Positions 1-9,624 of a stretch of 64,000 nt of DNA are shown here, piece by piece. The position numbers and the translations under genes are program-made. Position 1 is the first letter of the stretch. Each line of letters starts with the position of its first letter. This DNA comes from Gorillibacterium massiliense (lineage in GTDB: Bacteria > Bacillota > Bacilli > Paenibacillales > NBRC-103111), in assembly GCF_000455485.1 (NCBI RefSeq), contig NZ_CBQR020000092.1, forward strand, positions 45,588 through 109,587, written 5' to 3'. The notes under the pieces were generated by a model that saw only the letters and a list, made by a program, of their open reading frames with translations, searched no databases and was not told where the DNA came from.

Positions 1-760
1 CGTTAAACGGGGATCGTTGCTGGGCATTATGCTGTTTGCAGGCTTCACCTTTCAAACCATTGGCCTGCAGCACACGACGGTGGCCAAAGCAGGCTTCATT
101 ACCGGCTTTAACGTTGTCCTTGTCCCCATTCTCTCTACCGTGATCTTTCGCTCCAAGCCATCGCGGATGGCGGTGTGGGGCGTTGCGGTTGCCGCATGTG
201 GGTTTGCTGTCGTCTCTCTCGATAAGACGGAGCCCTTTCAATATGGCGACGCCCTTGTGCTCATCGGCGCCTTTGCTTTTGCGCTGCACATTCTGATGAC
301 TGGCCGCTTCACCCAGGAACGGGAACATGATGCCTACTCCCTGGTGTTCGTTCAGCTTGCCGCTGTCTCGCTCCTCAGTTTCGCCGGCTCCTTTGCGACT
401 GAGCCTTGGCAGGAAGGCTTGTCGGCATCCGTACTGTTTAAGCCGGCAGTCATCCGCGCCCTGGTGATCGGAGCGGTGTTTGCGACGGCCTTCGCCTATT
501 GGGCGCAAACCTTCTTCCAGCGCTACACATCGGCAACCCACACGGCGCTCATCTTCAGCATGGAGCCGGTATTTGCTGCTGCAGCCGCCATCGTCTTATC
601 CGATGAGCGGATGGCGCTGCAAACCGCCTTCGGCTGTGCATTAATCTTCGCCGGCATCATCCTGGCGGAATTCAAGCGGGATAAGAAAGCGGAAGGTGCC
701 TTAACGCAATCCACTCAGGGAAACGCTTGGTCTGGTACTGAATCGGGCAGAACCGCATAA
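1..760 (+). CDS. EamA/DMT-family transporter, 5' end missing
   Basis: The reading frame is already open at base 2, so the gene begins before the window and only its C-terminal part (about 250 residues) is present. It is highly hydrophobic, with repeated alpha-helical membrane segments and the GLQHTTVAKAGFITGF stretch typical of the second half of EamA (DUF6) drug/metabolite transporters. The final membrane segment is followed by a short hydrophilic tail. It is expected to be an inner-membrane exporter or permease of small metabolites; substrate cannot be read. It converges on dps and both share the hairpin at 801-846. Confidence 0.8.
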   Translation, partial: VKRGSLLGIMLFAGFTFQTIGLQHTTVAKAGFITGFNVVLVPILSTVIFRSKPSRMAVWGVAVAACGFAVVSLDKTEPFQYGDALVLIGAFAFALHILMTGRFTQEREHDAYSLVFVQLAAVSLLSFAGSFATEPWQEGLSASVLFKPAVIRALVIGAVFATAFAYWAQTFFQRYTSATHTALIFSMEPVFAAAAAIVLSDERMALQTAFGCALIFAGIILAEFKRDKKAEGALTQSTQGNAWSGTESGRTA

Positions 761-800
761 CACCAAAAACCACACACTCTATATTCCATAAATTAACACA

Positions 801-846
801 AAACAGGCAGATGAGAAAGAAGCGGCTTTCTCATCTGCCTGTTTTT
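801..846. terminator. Bidirectional rho-independent terminator
   Basis: A perfect 19-bp stem (801-819 with 826-844) with a 6-nt loop is followed by T's on the plus strand and preceded by A's. It lies between the convergent EamA gene and dps and can serve both. Confidence 0.9.
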
Positions 847-863
847 ATTGCACAACTCAGCCA

Positions 864-1319
864 TTACCCCAAATAAGCACTGAGCATCCACAGATGTTTT
901 TCTAATCCCGTGCGGATGCCAAGAAGAAGATCCTCGGTTCCTTTATCATTCTCAGCGGCTGCCGTATCCATCGTTTCCTTTAGTTCACTCAGCAGCTTAC
1001 TGTAATCCTCCACAAGGGCACTGACCATTTCCTTGTAAGTCTCACCACCACGAGCTTCCTTGATTGTAGCAAGTGCCAGCGATTCCTTCAGAGTCGCAAC
1101 CGGTTTGCCGCCCAAAGCCAACAAGCGCTCCGCCAGTTCATCCACATGAGCAGTGGTCTCATTGTACAGTTCTTCAAATTTGGCATGGAGAGTAAAAAAG
1201 GATTCACCTTTCACATACCAATGGAAGTTGTGCAGCTTCGTATAAAGAACAAACCCGTTGGCGATTTGCTTGTTGAGTCCTGCGGATACCCGGCTTTCTT
1301 TAATTTGCAATGTTGTCAT
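864..1319 (-). CDS. dps: Dps-family ferritin-like DNA-binding/stress protein
   Basis: A 151-residue protein of the Dps/MrgA ferritin-like family, which oxidises ferrous iron with peroxide and stores it in a 12-mer, protecting DNA. The Dps ferroxidase signature is visible: KLHNFHWYVKGESFFTLHAK (about residues 27-46) carries the His and Asp/Glu-type ligands, followed by EELYNETTAHVDELAERLLALG. The length fits the family (about 145-170). The start at 1319 was chosen because AAAGGAGG lies 8 nt upstream; longer in-frame versions would run through the operator. A PerR-type box lies directly upstream, matching the known PerR control of mrgA in Bacillus. Confidence 0.93.
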   Translation of the reverse strand: MTTLQIKESRVSAGLNKQIANGFVLYTKLHNFHWYVKGESFFTLHAKFEELYNETTAHVDELAERLLALGGKPVATLKESLALATIKEARGGETYKEMVSALVEDYSKLLSELKETMDTAAAENDKGTEDLLLGIRTGLEKHLWMLSAYLG

Positions 1320-1342
1320 GTTCAAATCCTCCTTTATTATAT

Positions 1343-1357
1343 TTAGACTTATTCTAA
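1343..1357 (-). promoter_or_regulatory. PerR-type operator upstream of dps
   Basis: TTAGACTTATTCTAA matches the 7-1-7 Per box pattern (TTAGAATNATTCTAA) at 14 of 15 positions and extends to a perfect ATTTAGA/TCTAAAT inverted repeat (1341-1359). It overlaps a TAGAAT that could be the -10 of dps and lies 24 nt upstream of the start codon. Binding by PerR is inferred from the match and from the dps context. Confidence 0.7.
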
Positions 1358-1428
1358 ATTCAATTCCATGTGCTAATCTTAACATGCTTAGCATTCCTCA
1401 TCATGAAGATTCCATGAAGAATCACCAC

Positions 1429-1476
1429 AAAAAAAAGCGCCTCCGAAATTCCACAAGAGAATCCCGAGAAGCGCTT
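1429..1476 (-). terminator. Terminator of the GH95 gene
   Basis: AAGCGC pairs with GCGCTT around a partly paired interior; on the minus strand the stem runs into eight T's. It lies just after the GH95 stop codon. Confidence 0.75.
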
Positions 1477-1489
1477 ATACGATTTGGAT

Positions 1490-3883
1490 TTACCGCCGTG
1501 CAATGACGTACGTTTGATTGGGCTCGGCGTAGAAGACAAGATCTCCATCCACTTCTTCGCTTTGGACATCTGCATCAACTATTGCCAAAGCGGCTCCTTC
1601 ATAGCGGACGCGACATAGACCGCCCTTGACGGATGTGATCACCGCTTGCTTCAGGCTGCCGTTCTCCCATTGCAGATCAACCTGGAAACCACCCCGGGCT
1701 TTAAGACCGGTAATAAATCCGTCGTTCCACTGGGCAGGTAGCGCAGGCAACAATTCCACCGCATCCAGATGACTTTGCAAAAGCATCTCGGCAATGCCCG
1801 CCGTTCCGCCAAAATTACCATCAATCTGAAAAGGCGGGTGTGCGTCGAAAAGATTCGGATAGGTGGAGCGGCTGAGCAGCGTTTCGATGTAACGATGGGC
1901 CGAGGCACCATCCCGCAGCCGGGCAAACTGGTTGATCAGCCATGCGCAGCTCCAACCAGTGTGCCCGCTTCCGCTGGCCAACCGCAGCTCCAACGTTTTG
2001 CGGGCGGCTTCTACGATCTCCGGACAATCCTTGCGGTTGATCAATGCAGCAGGATGCATTCCGTATAGATGCGAGAAGTGACGGTGGCCCGGCTCGCTCT
2101 CTTCATAGTCCTCATACCATTCCTGAAGCTGCCCGCGCCGACCGATACGGAATGGGGGCAGTTTGTCCTTTGCGGCCAACAGCTCATTCCGGAAATCACT
2201 TTCCGTATCCAATAGTGATGCTGCCTCGACGCAATGGCTAAACAGTTCGCGGATGATGGTGATATCCATCGTGGAAGCCTGGCTAACCGCACAGGGCTGG
2301 CCGTCTGCCGTTAGGAATTTGTTTTCCGGCGAGGTGGAAGGTACGGTGACGAGATAACCGTCAGGATTTTCCGTCAGCCAATCGAGACAGAATAACGCGG
2401 CTCCCTTCATGATCGGATAAGCCTTTTCCCGAAGGAAATCGGTATCTCCGGTAAAGCGGTAGTGCTCCCACAGATGGCGGGTAAGCCAAGCCCCACCCAT
2501 CGGCCAGAATGCCCAGCAGGCTTGTCCGTCCGTCGGAGTAGACATTCTCCAAATATCCACGTTATGATGTGCGGTCCAGCCGCGACTGTTATAGTGAATG
2601 CGGGCGGTGCGAGCGCCTGTCGCGCTTAACTCCCCGAGCATTTCAAACAGCGGCTCATGGCATTCGCTCAAATTGCAGACTTCCGCCGGCCAATAATTCA
2701 TCTGCGTATTGATGTTGATCGTGTAATCGCTGTTCCAGGGCGGTTGAACATGCTCGTTCCATATTCCCTGCAAGTTGGCAGGTTGGGTACCTGGACGTGA
2801 ACTGCCCATCAGCAGGTAGCGGCCATATTGGAATAGCAGGCTTTCCAGTGCTGGATCGCTTGTTCCGTTGCGGTATGCGGCCAAGCGTTCATCGGTCGGC
2901 CGCTCAGCCGCCGACGGTTCCGTCTCCCCGAGGTGCAAATTGACACGGCGGAACAATGCTTGATGGTCGGCGAGGTGCCGGTTTGCAACCTTGCTATAAC
3001 CTAAGACGACAGCGGCATCCAGATGTCCTCTGCAAAGCTGGGATACATCCACCTGGCTCAGGCGGGGATCCGTATCATAGCCCGCAAAATTGGTGCCCGC
3101 CGCCAGAAATAGCGTTACCCCGCTGGCGCCGGAAATCCGAATCGCTCCATCTTCCGCCGGTTCCATCCAGCCGTCATCGGTCAAGACCTGCAGACGGATT
3201 TCGAAACGGAGACCCCGATCCTCTTCGTACAGGATGGAATTAGGGTGATCGCCGCGGTAGTTATCGGCAATGTGACTCGGGCTCTGGCCGGAGAGAACGA
3301 TCTCTCCCGCCCGGCCCAAGCTGATCTTGTTCCGCAGCAAGGATTCCAGACTTACCGTCGCCTGAATGGAGCCTGGACGTGACGCCTCCAAGCGAATCGC
3401 CATTACTTGATCGGGAACGCTGGCAAACACTTTACGGGTATAGGCGACACCGTCTAAGGTATATGACGTGAGGGCGATACCGGTGTCCAGATTCAATTCG
3501 CGCCTATATCCGGACCGATCCTCCTCTGCATAGCCTGCATGCTCCACCTTAACATAACCTAAAGGCATATAGGATTCGCAGCCGATGCCAGTGAGCTTTT
3601 CCTCTACAAGCTTCTCCGCTTCCACCAGCTTGTTCGCGAAAATCAACTCTCTTGCCGGCCGTAAATGCCGCAAAGCATCGTAGTCGTTGGTATCCCGGGG
3701 AAAACCCGACCACAATGTATCCTCGTTCAGTTGGATCCGTTCTTTGGTGCTGCCGCCGTATACCATGCCCCCGAGTCTTCCGTTTCCTACGGGCAGCGCT
3801 TCCTCCCAGCAAGCCGCCGGCTGCTTGTACCAAAGAAGCCATGGCTTATCCGCGCTCCACTCTATTTCTCTGCTATACGTCAT
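1490..3883 (-). CDS. GH95 family glycosidase (alpha-L-fucosidase/galactosidase type)
   Basis: A 797-residue cytoplasmic glycoside hydrolase (no signal peptide) of family GH95, which removes alpha-1,2-linked L-fucose or related L-galactose from plant oligosaccharides. The family hallmarks are in order: N-terminal [19 protein letters not shown], the [12 protein letters not shown] motif (about residue 388) with the two catalytic-site asparagines, STSPENKF (about 519) with the acid Glu, and [13 protein letters not shown] (about 687) with the Asp. The start at 3883 has AGGAGG 5-6 nt upstream. It is the last gene of the LplABC-type transporter block, suggesting imported oligosaccharides are trimmed intracellularly. 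Precise substrate is inference. Confidence 0.9.
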   Translation of the reverse strand: MTYSREIEWSADKPWLLWYKQPAACWEEALPVGNGRLGGMVYGGSTKERIQLNEDTLWSGFPRDTNDYDALRHLRPARELIFANKLVEAEKLVEEKLTGIGCESYMPLGYVKVEHAGYAEEDRSGYRRELNLDTGIALTSYTLDGVAYTRKVFASVPDQVMAIRLEASRPGSIQATVSLESLLRNKISLGRAGEIVLSGQSPSHIADNYRGDHPNSILYEEDRGLRFEIRLQVLTDDGWMEPAEDGAIRISGASGVTLFLAAGTNFAGYDTDPRLSQVDVSQLCRGHLDAAVVLGYSKVANRHLADHQALFRRVNLHLGETEPSAAERPTDERLAAYRNGTSDPALESLLFQYGRYLLMGSSRPGTQPANLQGIWNEHVQPPWNSDYTININTQMNYWPAEVCNLSECHEPLFEMLGELSATGARTARIHYNSRGWTAHHNVDIWRMSTPTDGQACWAFWPMGGAWLTRHLWEHYRFTGDTDFLREKAYPIMKGAALFCLDWLTENPDGYLVTVPSTSPENKFLTADGQPCAVSQASTMDITIIRELFSHCVEAASLLDTESDFRNELLAAKDKLPPFRIGRRGQLQEWYEDYEESEPGHRHFSHLYGMHPAALINRKDCPEIVEAARKTLELRLASGSGHTGWSCAWLINQFARLRDGASAHRYIETLLSRSTYPNLFDAHPPFQIDGNFGGTAGIAEMLLQSHLDAVELLPALPAQWNDGFITGLKARGGFQVDLQWENGSLKQAVITSVKGGLCRVRYEGAALAIVDADVQSEEVDGDLVFYAEPNQTYVIARR

Positions 3884-3929
3884 GACATTCCTCCTGATCA
3901 TACGCTATTCCCACAATGTATCGGTACAA

Positions 3930-3943
3930 TAAAACCGCTAACC
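3930..3943. promoter_or_regulatory. Weak cre-like site upstream of GH95
   Basis: TAAAACCGCTAACC matches the catabolite-response consensus TGWAANCGNTNWCA at 12 of 14 positions, with symmetrical end mismatches. It is 47 bp before the GH95 start, just downstream of a possible TACAAT -10 (3946-3951, minus strand). Low certainty. Confidence 0.3.
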
Positions 3944-4001
3944 ATTATTGTAACCCTTGAAAGGGCAACCGTCACGACAATTGTCCGCTTCCTTAAACTT
4001 G

Positions 4002-4030
4002 AAAACAGGCCCGCATATACCGGGCCTGTT
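4002..4030 (-). terminator. Hairpin after the solute-binding protein gene
   Basis: AACAGGCCCG/CGGGCCTGTT forms a perfect 10-bp stem with a 7-nt loop, followed on the minus strand by only four T's. It is a moderate terminator separating the lipoprotein gene from GH95. Confidence 0.65.
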
Positions 4031-4057
4031 CGCTTGTTTTGCTTTATTGACGTATGC

Positions 4058-5800
4058 TTATTTCCACAGTTCCAAACGTTGTTTAATCGCTTCGGTTCTG
4101 AGTTCGTTGGCTTTCTTCACGCCGGATTTATCCAGCTCAGCCATGTAAGCATCCCACAGTTTGTCGAATTGATCCGGCTTAGCCATGATCATTTCAGGAA
4201 TACGTTTCCAGGTGATGTCTTTCAGCTTTTGCTCGATTACGCCCAAATCGGAATCTGCGGAAATCGGGATGTTCCAGGAAGCGCCCCAAGGTTTAACTGG
4301 GAATTTGTCCTCGCTCGGGAACAGGTCTTTCCAGGTTCCATAATTAGTGGCACCGTAAGCTTTCAGCACTTCTTTTTCTACATCGTTATAGCCAGCCACG
4401 ATTTGCTCAGGGAAGTTCGTGGTGTAGTAGTTGCCGGATGGATCCTTCACGCCGTCGCCATAGTGAGCGCTCAGCAGGTTGTAGTTACCGATACCGGATT
4501 CTTTTGCAAAGTTGCTTGCGTCGTTGATTTTACGGTCATTGACTGCAGGAATAACGGTGCGAACGCCGTTTTCAACGGTGTAGTGTTTGCCTTCGATACC
4601 CCAGAACATCAGGACTTGGCCTTCATCGGAAGCCAGGTAATCCAGGAACTTGATGGCGCGAACCGGGTCTTTGCAATTCTTGGAGATGGAGACACCGCTA
4701 CCGCCGGAGAAGCCGGTGGATTGGAAAGAGTGGTCTTCGTATTTATCGGATACAGTTACCGGATAGTGGCCGTATCCCAGATCGAACTTGCCTGCTGCCT
4801 TAAGCGCTTTCTCGCCGTCGCCGTAATCCCAGTCTTGGTCGATCAAACCGAGAACGCGACCGGTAGCGATTTTCGCTTTGTATTGGTCATACTTTTGGGT
4901 GAAGCTTTCCTTGTCCAACAGGCCGATATCGTTCATGTGGTTCAGCCATTTGAAGTATTCTTTTTCTTCTGGACGTGTAAAGTGATATTGGGCTTCGTAG
5001 GTTTGCGGGTTGATGTAGTATTCGCCGTCATCCGGTCCACCGGTTGCCAGGAAGGCCGGGTTGGTGACAGAGATGTACATGTGCCAGTCGTCAGCGTTCA
5101 AGGTAAGACCGATAGTCGGCTTGCCGTCGACAGTCGGGTGCTTGTCTTTGTATGCTTTGATAGCGTTTTCGAAATCCGTAACGGTACGGATTTTCGGGTA
5201 ACCGAGCTCTTTAACTACCGCATGTTGAAGCTCGAAGCCGCCGCCTGCGGTAAAGTATTTTTGGCCGATGCCGTCGTAGCTGGGAATAGCGTAGATACCT
5301 TTGTCTTCATTGCTATAACGGGCGTGGCTGATTTGATCGCCAAGCACCTTTTTGATGTTAGGTGCGTATTTATCGATCAAGTCGGTCAAGTCAAGAACGG
5401 CGCCAGCGTCAACCAGCTTGCTAACGTCTTGTTTAGCGCTGATCAAGTCTGGATAGTCACCACTGGAAGCGATCAGAGCAACTTTTTGTTGAGGATCGCC
5501 GACGGCGAATTCCGCTTGAAGAGTAACGCCGGTTTTTTCGGTGAGCACTTTACCGACTTCGTCCTGCATATTGTTCCAGTTCGGGTTCGGGTCTTCGCTG
5601 AAGAAGCTGAACTTAATCGGAGTCAGATCTTCCGCAGGAGCTTTGCTCGCTTCAGTACTTGCGCTAGGAGCTGTGCTGGAGCCGGCAGCTGGGCTGGCGG
5701 ATTCTTTTGAGTCATTTGATTTACCGCACGCCGCAAAAATCGACATGATCATAGCAGCGCTGAGGAACATGCTTAAACCTTTTGCTGTCTTTCCTCTCAT
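4058..5800 (-). CDS. LplA-type sugar ABC transporter solute-binding lipoprotein
   Basis: A 580-residue extracytoplasmic solute-binding lipoprotein. It has a positively charged N-terminus, a hydrophobic segment and a lipobox ending in Cys25 (SIFAACGK), then a Ser/Ala-rich linker. Length and the C-terminal WGASWNIPISAD and KRIPEMIMAKPDQFDKLWD regions fit the large LplA/YtcQ group used with LplB and LplC permeases for complex carbohydrates in Paenibacillus. It follows the permease genes on the same strand but behind a 99-bp gap holding a hairpin, which may raise its level relative to the permeases. No ATPase gene is present; this class normally borrows a shared MsmX-type ATPase. GGGAGG precedes the start. 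Substrate unknown, probably an oligosaccharide handled by GH95 and the esterase. Confidence 0.92.
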   Translation of the reverse strand: MRGKTAKGLSMFLSAAMIMSIFAACGKSNDSKESASPAAGSSTAPSASTEASKAPAEDLTPIKFSFFSEDPNPNWNNMQDEVGKVLTEKTGVTLQAEFAVGDPQQKVALIASSGDYPDLISAKQDVSKLVDAGAVLDLTDLIDKYAPNIKKVLGDQISHARYSNEDKGIYAIPSYDGIGQKYFTAGGGFELQHAVVKELGYPKIRTVTDFENAIKAYKDKHPTVDGKPTIGLTLNADDWHMYISVTNPAFLATGGPDDGEYYINPQTYEAQYHFTRPEEKEYFKWLNHMNDIGLLDKESFTQKYDQYKAKIATGRVLGLIDQDWDYGDGEKALKAAGKFDLGYGHYPVTVSDKYEDHSFQSTGFSGGSGVSISKNCKDPVRAIKFLDYLASDEGQVLMFWGIEGKHYTVENGVRTVIPAVNDRKINDASNFAKESGIGNYNLLSAHYGDGVKDPSGNYYTTNFPEQIVAGYNDVEKEVLKAYGATNYGTWKDLFPSEDKFPVKPWGASWNIPISADSDLGVIEQKLKDITWKRIPEMIMAKPDQFDKLWDAYMAELDKSGVKKANELRTEAIKQRLELWK

Positions 5801-5842
5801 GTTTGGTGAAACCTCCCTTATGAAATATAAAATATATTGTAT

Positions 5843-5883
5843 AACAGGAGACGCTTGATCCTATACGGTTAAGGTCTCCTGTT
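5843..5883 (-). promoter_or_regulatory. Intercistronic stem-loop between LplC-type permease and binding protein
   Basis: AACAGGAGA (5843-5851) pairs perfectly with TCTCCTGTT (5875-5883) in the gap before the binding-protein gene. There is no long T-tract on the minus strand, so it looks like an mRNA-stabilising or processing hairpin, or a leaky attenuator, rather than a full terminator. Confidence 0.6.
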
Positions 5884-5899
5884 TATACCGGAGTTAATC

Positions 5900-6811
5900 T
5901 TACGCTTTCACAGCGCCTAAAGTCATGCCTTTGACAAAGTACTTTTGCAGGAACGGATAAACAGCAAGGATCGGCACCGTTACGATAATGGTGATGGCCA
6001 TCCGCACCGACTCCGGCGAAACCTTTGTCAGCATCGAGTTCAAGCCCTGCGAGTGAACATCGACGTTATTCCCCACCTGGGTGCTTTGCAGCACCTTCAT
6101 CAACTCGTACTGGAGAGTCGTCAGGCTCGATTTGGAGCCGTTGAACAGGTAAGTATCGAACCAGGAGTTCCATTGTCCCACCGCCAGGAACAACGCGACG
6201 GTCGCGAGAACCGGCTTACAAAGTGGAAGAATGATTCTCCAGTAAATCGTAAAGTCATTGGCACCATCCAGCTTAGCGGATTCTTGAAGCGCGTAAGGAA
6301 TGCCGTCGATAAACGAACGGATGATAAACACGTTGAAGGCACTAACCAGACCGGGAAGAACGTAAACCCAGAAGGAACCAAGAAGGTGCAAATCACGGAA
6401 CAGGATGTATCCTGGGATCATGCCGCCAGAAATGTACATCGTCATCGCCAGGAAGACGGAAATCGCGCGTCTTGCCTGAAACTCGATGCGGCTCAGAGTG
6501 TAGGCCAGCATAGAGGCGCTTATCAGACCGAAGACAGTCCCAATGACGGTTCGCAGTACGGAAATTTTCAACCCCGTAAGCAGTCCCTTGTATGCGAATA
6601 CCGTTTTGTAATTTTCAAAGGAGAACACCCGCGGCCAAATGGTGATGCCGCCTCTTACTGTATCAGTGGAATCGTTAAGGGATATCGCCAAAACGTTCAA
6701 AAACGGATAAAGCGTAACAACCAGAACGATCAGCATGACAAGAAGTACTAAAACATCAAACATTCTTTCCGACAAGGGCGCTTTTATACGGCTTGATTTC
6801 ATGGCTATCAT
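5900..6811 (-). CDS. LplC/YtcP-type carbohydrate ABC permease
   Basis: A 303-residue inner-membrane permease of the carbohydrate ABC family (CUT1-like, LplC/YtcP group) with about six hydrophobic segments. The cytoplasmic coupling EAA-type loop is visible: ALQESAKLDGANDFTIYWRI (about residues 180-200). The N-terminus MKSSRIKAPLSERMFDVLVLLVMLIVLVVTLYPFLNVLAIS is characteristic of LplC. The start at 6811 is placed by GGGAGGG seven nt upstream; that Shine-Dalgarno overlaps the stop codon of the preceding permease gene, so the two are coupled. It pairs with the LplB-type subunit to form the translocation channel. Confidence 0.92.
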   Translation of the reverse strand: MIAMKSSRIKAPLSERMFDVLVLLVMLIVLVVTLYPFLNVLAISLNDSTDTVRGGITIWPRVFSFENYKTVFAYKGLLTGLKISVLRTVIGTVFGLISASMLAYTLSRIEFQARRAISVFLAMTMYISGGMIPGYILFRDLHLLGSFWVYVLPGLVSAFNVFIIRSFIDGIPYALQESAKLDGANDFTIYWRIILPLCKPVLATVALFLAVGQWNSWFDTYLFNGSKSSLTTLQYELMKVLQSTQVGNNVDVHSQGLNSMLTKVSPESVRMAITIIVTVPILAVYPFLQKYFVKGMTLGAVKA

Positions 6812-6824
6812 CTATGCACCCTCC

Positions 6825-7790
6825 CTACATGATGCTTTCTTTAGTTGTTTTCTTTAATATGCCGTTGGCAAGGAACACCAGGATGACACTGACCACTGAA
6901 CCGAAGATGTTAATGGTCGTACCGAAGGAATATCGTCCCATAGCCAAGCCGTATTTCAAGGCATAGAGGTCAAGCACCTCGGAATAATCCGTCAGTAGGT
7001 TGTTGCTGAGCAGCATTTGCTTTTCAAAGCCGATACTAATCAAGTGTCCGATGTTCATGATAAACAGGACTGCGATGGTGGACCGGATACCCGGCAAGGT
7101 GATGTTCCAAATCTGCCGGATGCGTCCGGCTCCGTCAACCTTGGACGCTTCATAAAGTTCGGGGTCGATCCCGGTAATGGCGGCAAGGTAGATAATGGCG
7201 TTCCATCCCATTTCCTTCCATATATCCGAAACGGTGACAATGCCCCAGAAATACTTGCCTTTCGCCATAAAGTTGATAGGGGCATCTATAAGATGTAGAT
7301 GCACGAGCAAGTTGTTAATGACACCGTCGTCGATGGACAGCATCTTGGTGACGATCCCGGCAACGACGACCCAGGATACGAAGTGAGGCAAGTAGGAGAC
7401 GGTTTGAACCGTTCTCTTGAATATGCTTCCTCTGATCTCATTCAAAAGTACGGCGAATAAGATCGGGACAACGAATCCGAAGGTCAGCCCCAGTAAGCTC
7501 ATAGCCAGCGTATTCCGCATAACCTGGTAGAACTTATCGTCCGAGAACAGCTCCTTGAAGTTGTCCAGTCCGACCCATTTTTGCTCGCTGAAGGATTTAC
7601 CCGGTTTGAATTTTTGGAAGGCCATGGTCCAGCCCCAAATAGGAACGTACTGAAAGACGAAAGCCCATAATACGAAGGGAATCGACATCAAGTACAGATA
7701 GCGCTGCTGAATGAATATTTTCCAAAACGATGATGACTTCTTGACCGAAACCGCTTCCAACGGTTCTGGTAAATTTGTTACCGCTTTCAA
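6825..7790 (-). CDS. LplB-type polysaccharide ABC permease
   Basis: A 321-residue permease of the LplB/YteP group, first subunit of the heteromeric channel. The N-terminal FIQQRYLYLMSIPFVLWAFV helix and VFQYVPIWGWTMAFQKFKPG loop are typical, as is the EAA-type loop PELYEASKVDGAGRIRQIWN (about residues 210-230). A TTG start at 7790 is preferred: GGGAGAGG lies 8 nt upstream and the resulting length equals the family norm, whereas the longer in-frame ATG version at 7889 adds a low-quality hydrophilic extension with no ribosome site. It begins the transport operon, 13 bp from the next gene. Confidence 0.9.
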   Translation of the reverse strand: MKAVTNLPEPLEAVSVKKSSSFWKIFIQQRYLYLMSIPFVLWAFVFQYVPIWGWTMAFQKFKPGKSFSEQKWVGLDNFKELFSDDKFYQVMRNTLAMSLLGLTFGFVVPILFAVLLNEIRGSIFKRTVQTVSYLPHFVSWVVVAGIVTKMLSIDDGVINNLLVHLHLIDAPINFMAKGKYFWGIVTVSDIWKEMGWNAIIYLAAITGIDPELYEASKVDGAGRIRQIWNITLPGIRSTIAVLFIMNIGHLISIGFEKQMLLSNNLLTDYSEVLDLYALKYGLAMGRYSFGTTINIFGSVVSVILVFLANGILKKTTKESIM

Positions 7791-7965
7791 TTGCGATCCT
7801 CTCCCTCTGCAAAATCTACCGCTAGTCTTGTTGGATCTCTCATTCCTATACAAGGTGGAGTCCTTTTTCTCTGTACCACCATCATACAAAACGCGGCAGT
7901 CAGGAAATACCCGAATAATTTATCAAAATCCCATAGAATAATTAGATACCCAAACCCATATTCCG

Positions 7966-8020
7966 GAAAAAAATTTGGGTCTTTCCAACTACCCCTCTAC
8001 GGGAATAGCGAAAAGACCCA
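7966..8020 (-). terminator. Terminator after the YesN-type regulator
   Basis: TGGGTCTTT (7976-7984) pairs with AAAGACCCA (8012-8020); on the minus strand the stem is followed by AAATTTTTTT. It separates the sensor/regulator pair from the transporter genes, so the latter need their own promoter in 7791-7965. Confidence 0.8.
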
Positions 8021-8061
8021 TGGCGCATTATCTTTTATGAACGGAACAGAAAGGGGGCTTT

Positions 8062-9624
8062 TTACCCTAATCCATCCTCATCGACTGTCGATTTACGGTA
8101 GGCAGACGGCGAGCAGCCCACGTATTTTTTGAATTTGCTGTGAAAATAATCCACATTGGTGTACCCTACGCGTTCCGCCACGTTGTAGATTTTGATCCCT
8201 TGCAAAATTAATTCCTTCGCCTTCTCGATCCGCACCTTGTCGACGTAGGTATTGAAGAACTCCCCTGTCTGGTGCTTGAACAGCTTGCCTAAATAGGCGC
8301 TGTTGTAATTGAATACCTCAGCCAAAGACTCCAGCTTGAGATTGTCTTGATAGTTGCGGTTAATCAAATGGATCATTTGCTTGACGATGTTATCGTTGCT
8401 GCCGCTGTCCGCAAGCTGCAAAAGATCAAGCAGCAGCTTACGTATGTAGGTCTGCATCTCCACAAAGTTCGTTTGCTCGTAAATGCCTCTTGCCAAAGGC
8501 GTCATGGCCTGTAGCTCGGATTTCAACTCCGGACGTGCCGCGAGCAGCTTGTTCAAAGCGTCATTGATCCAGTGAAAAGCCCGGTCTTTCGCCGTTTGCT
8601 CCGACATCTCATCAGCCGCTGCCAAGCAAAGCTCTTCCACTGCCGACAAAACCGCATCCCGACTGCCAATATCCAGAGCGTAATAGAGACGCTCATCCGG
8701 TGAATTCCGCTCCTCTTCCTCATTTCTTCCCACCGCAGCGGCACCGGGTGCCGTCAAAGGAATGGAATCCTTTGATATAATGGCTGATTTCTCATAGAAA
8801 AAGGCTAGTCTAACCAACTGCAGCGCCGATTCGCAGGCGTGTCCCACTTCCTGCAACCGGTAGACCACGTCGCTAGCTGCGCCATAAAATTGAAAATCGC
8901 CGCTCTTGGCGATGCCTGCAATTTCGGTGGAAATCGCCTTCAGCCCTTGCTCGTACTTGATCACGTCTTTCAACAGAATTCCAAGATAAGGACCGTTATA
9001 GAAAACAAGGCCTTTTCCTTTTTGATCAAAGTGCTCGGACAGCTTTCGTTTGAAGAGAAGTGTCGTTTCGGGATTCTCATCGGGATTGAGCAGCTTGAGC
9101 ATCACCACTTGATAGGCTTTCCACAATAGGCCGAGCGGTTCCGCTTCCGCTTCGGCATCATCAGATTGCATTTGGTGGGGAAATTCCAGCAGGTTGTGAA
9201 TGAACAGCTCCCTTTTCCAATTCCGAAGCTCGGTTTCCGCCACTTTCTCCTTGGTTAGCTTTTCGATGAGAAGCTGCAAATACTCGGCCAGCTCATCTTC
9301 GTCTACCGGTTTCAGGAGATAGCCGTCCACATGCAGCGACAATGACTTTTTGGCATATTCAAAATCCGCATACCCGGTGAGGATGAGGAAATGCACCTGT
9401 GAATCCATCGTCCTCAACCTTTCGATCAATTGCAAGCCGTCCATGCCGGGCATGCGAATATCAACGATCATCAAATCGGGGGACAGCGTTTGATGCAGCG
9501 CTAGCGCCTCATTGCCGTTTGCTGCCGCTCCCACAACCTCGAATCCGTAATCTTCCCAACCGACTATCGTCCGGAGCCCTTCGCGAATGGAAGGCTCATC
9601 ATCGACAATCACCACTTTATACAT
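8062..9624 (-). CDS. YesN-type response regulator with AraC DNA-binding domain
   Basis: A 520-residue response regulator. Residues 1-120 are a receiver domain: acidic pocket VVIVDDEPSIREG, phosphoacceptor Asp in LMIVDIRMPGMDGL (about 55), and the conserved Lys in LLKPVDEDEL. A middle region of unknown fold leads to a C-terminal AraC-type double helix-turn-helix (last 100 residues, IHLINRNYQDNLKLESLAE to YVGCSPSAYRKS). Such regulators activate adjacent LplABC-type sugar uptake genes. The start at 9624 (GGGAGGGAATGG upstream) overlaps the kinase stop codon by 8 bp, so the two proteins are translationally coupled. The likely target is the promoter of the transport operon at 7791-7965. Confidence 0.93.
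   Translation of the reverse strand: MYKVVIVDDEPSIREGLRTIVGWEDYGFEVVGAAANGNEALALHQTLSPDLMIVDIRMPGMDGLQLIERLRTMDSQVHFLILTGYADFEYAKKSLSLHVDGYLLKPVDEDELAEYLQLLIEKLTKEKVAETELRNWKRELFIHNLLEFPHQMQSDDAEAEAEPLGLLWKAYQVVMLKLLNPDENPETTLLFKRKLSEHFDQKGKGLVFYNGPYLGILLKDVIKYEQGLKAISTEIAGIAKSGDFQFYGAASDVVYRLQEVGHACESALQLVRLAFFYEKSAIISKDSIPLTAPGAAAVGRNEEEERNSPDERLYYALDIGSRDAVLSAVEELCLAAADEMSEQTAKDRAFHWINDALNKLLAARPELKSELQAMTPLARGIYEQTNFVEMQTYIRKLLLDLLQLADSGSNDNIVKQMIHLINRNYQDNLKLESLAEVFNYNSAYLGKLFKHQTGEFFNTYVDKVRIEKAKELILQGIKIYNVAERVGYTNVDYFHSKFKKYVGCSPSAYRKSTVDEDGLG

Noticed and set aside
3665-5710. A 681-codon open frame antisense to the solute-binding lipoprotein gene
   Set aside because: It is a shadow of the real gene's codon bias; it lacks a ribosome site and family motifs, while the minus-strand gene has a lipobox and operon context.
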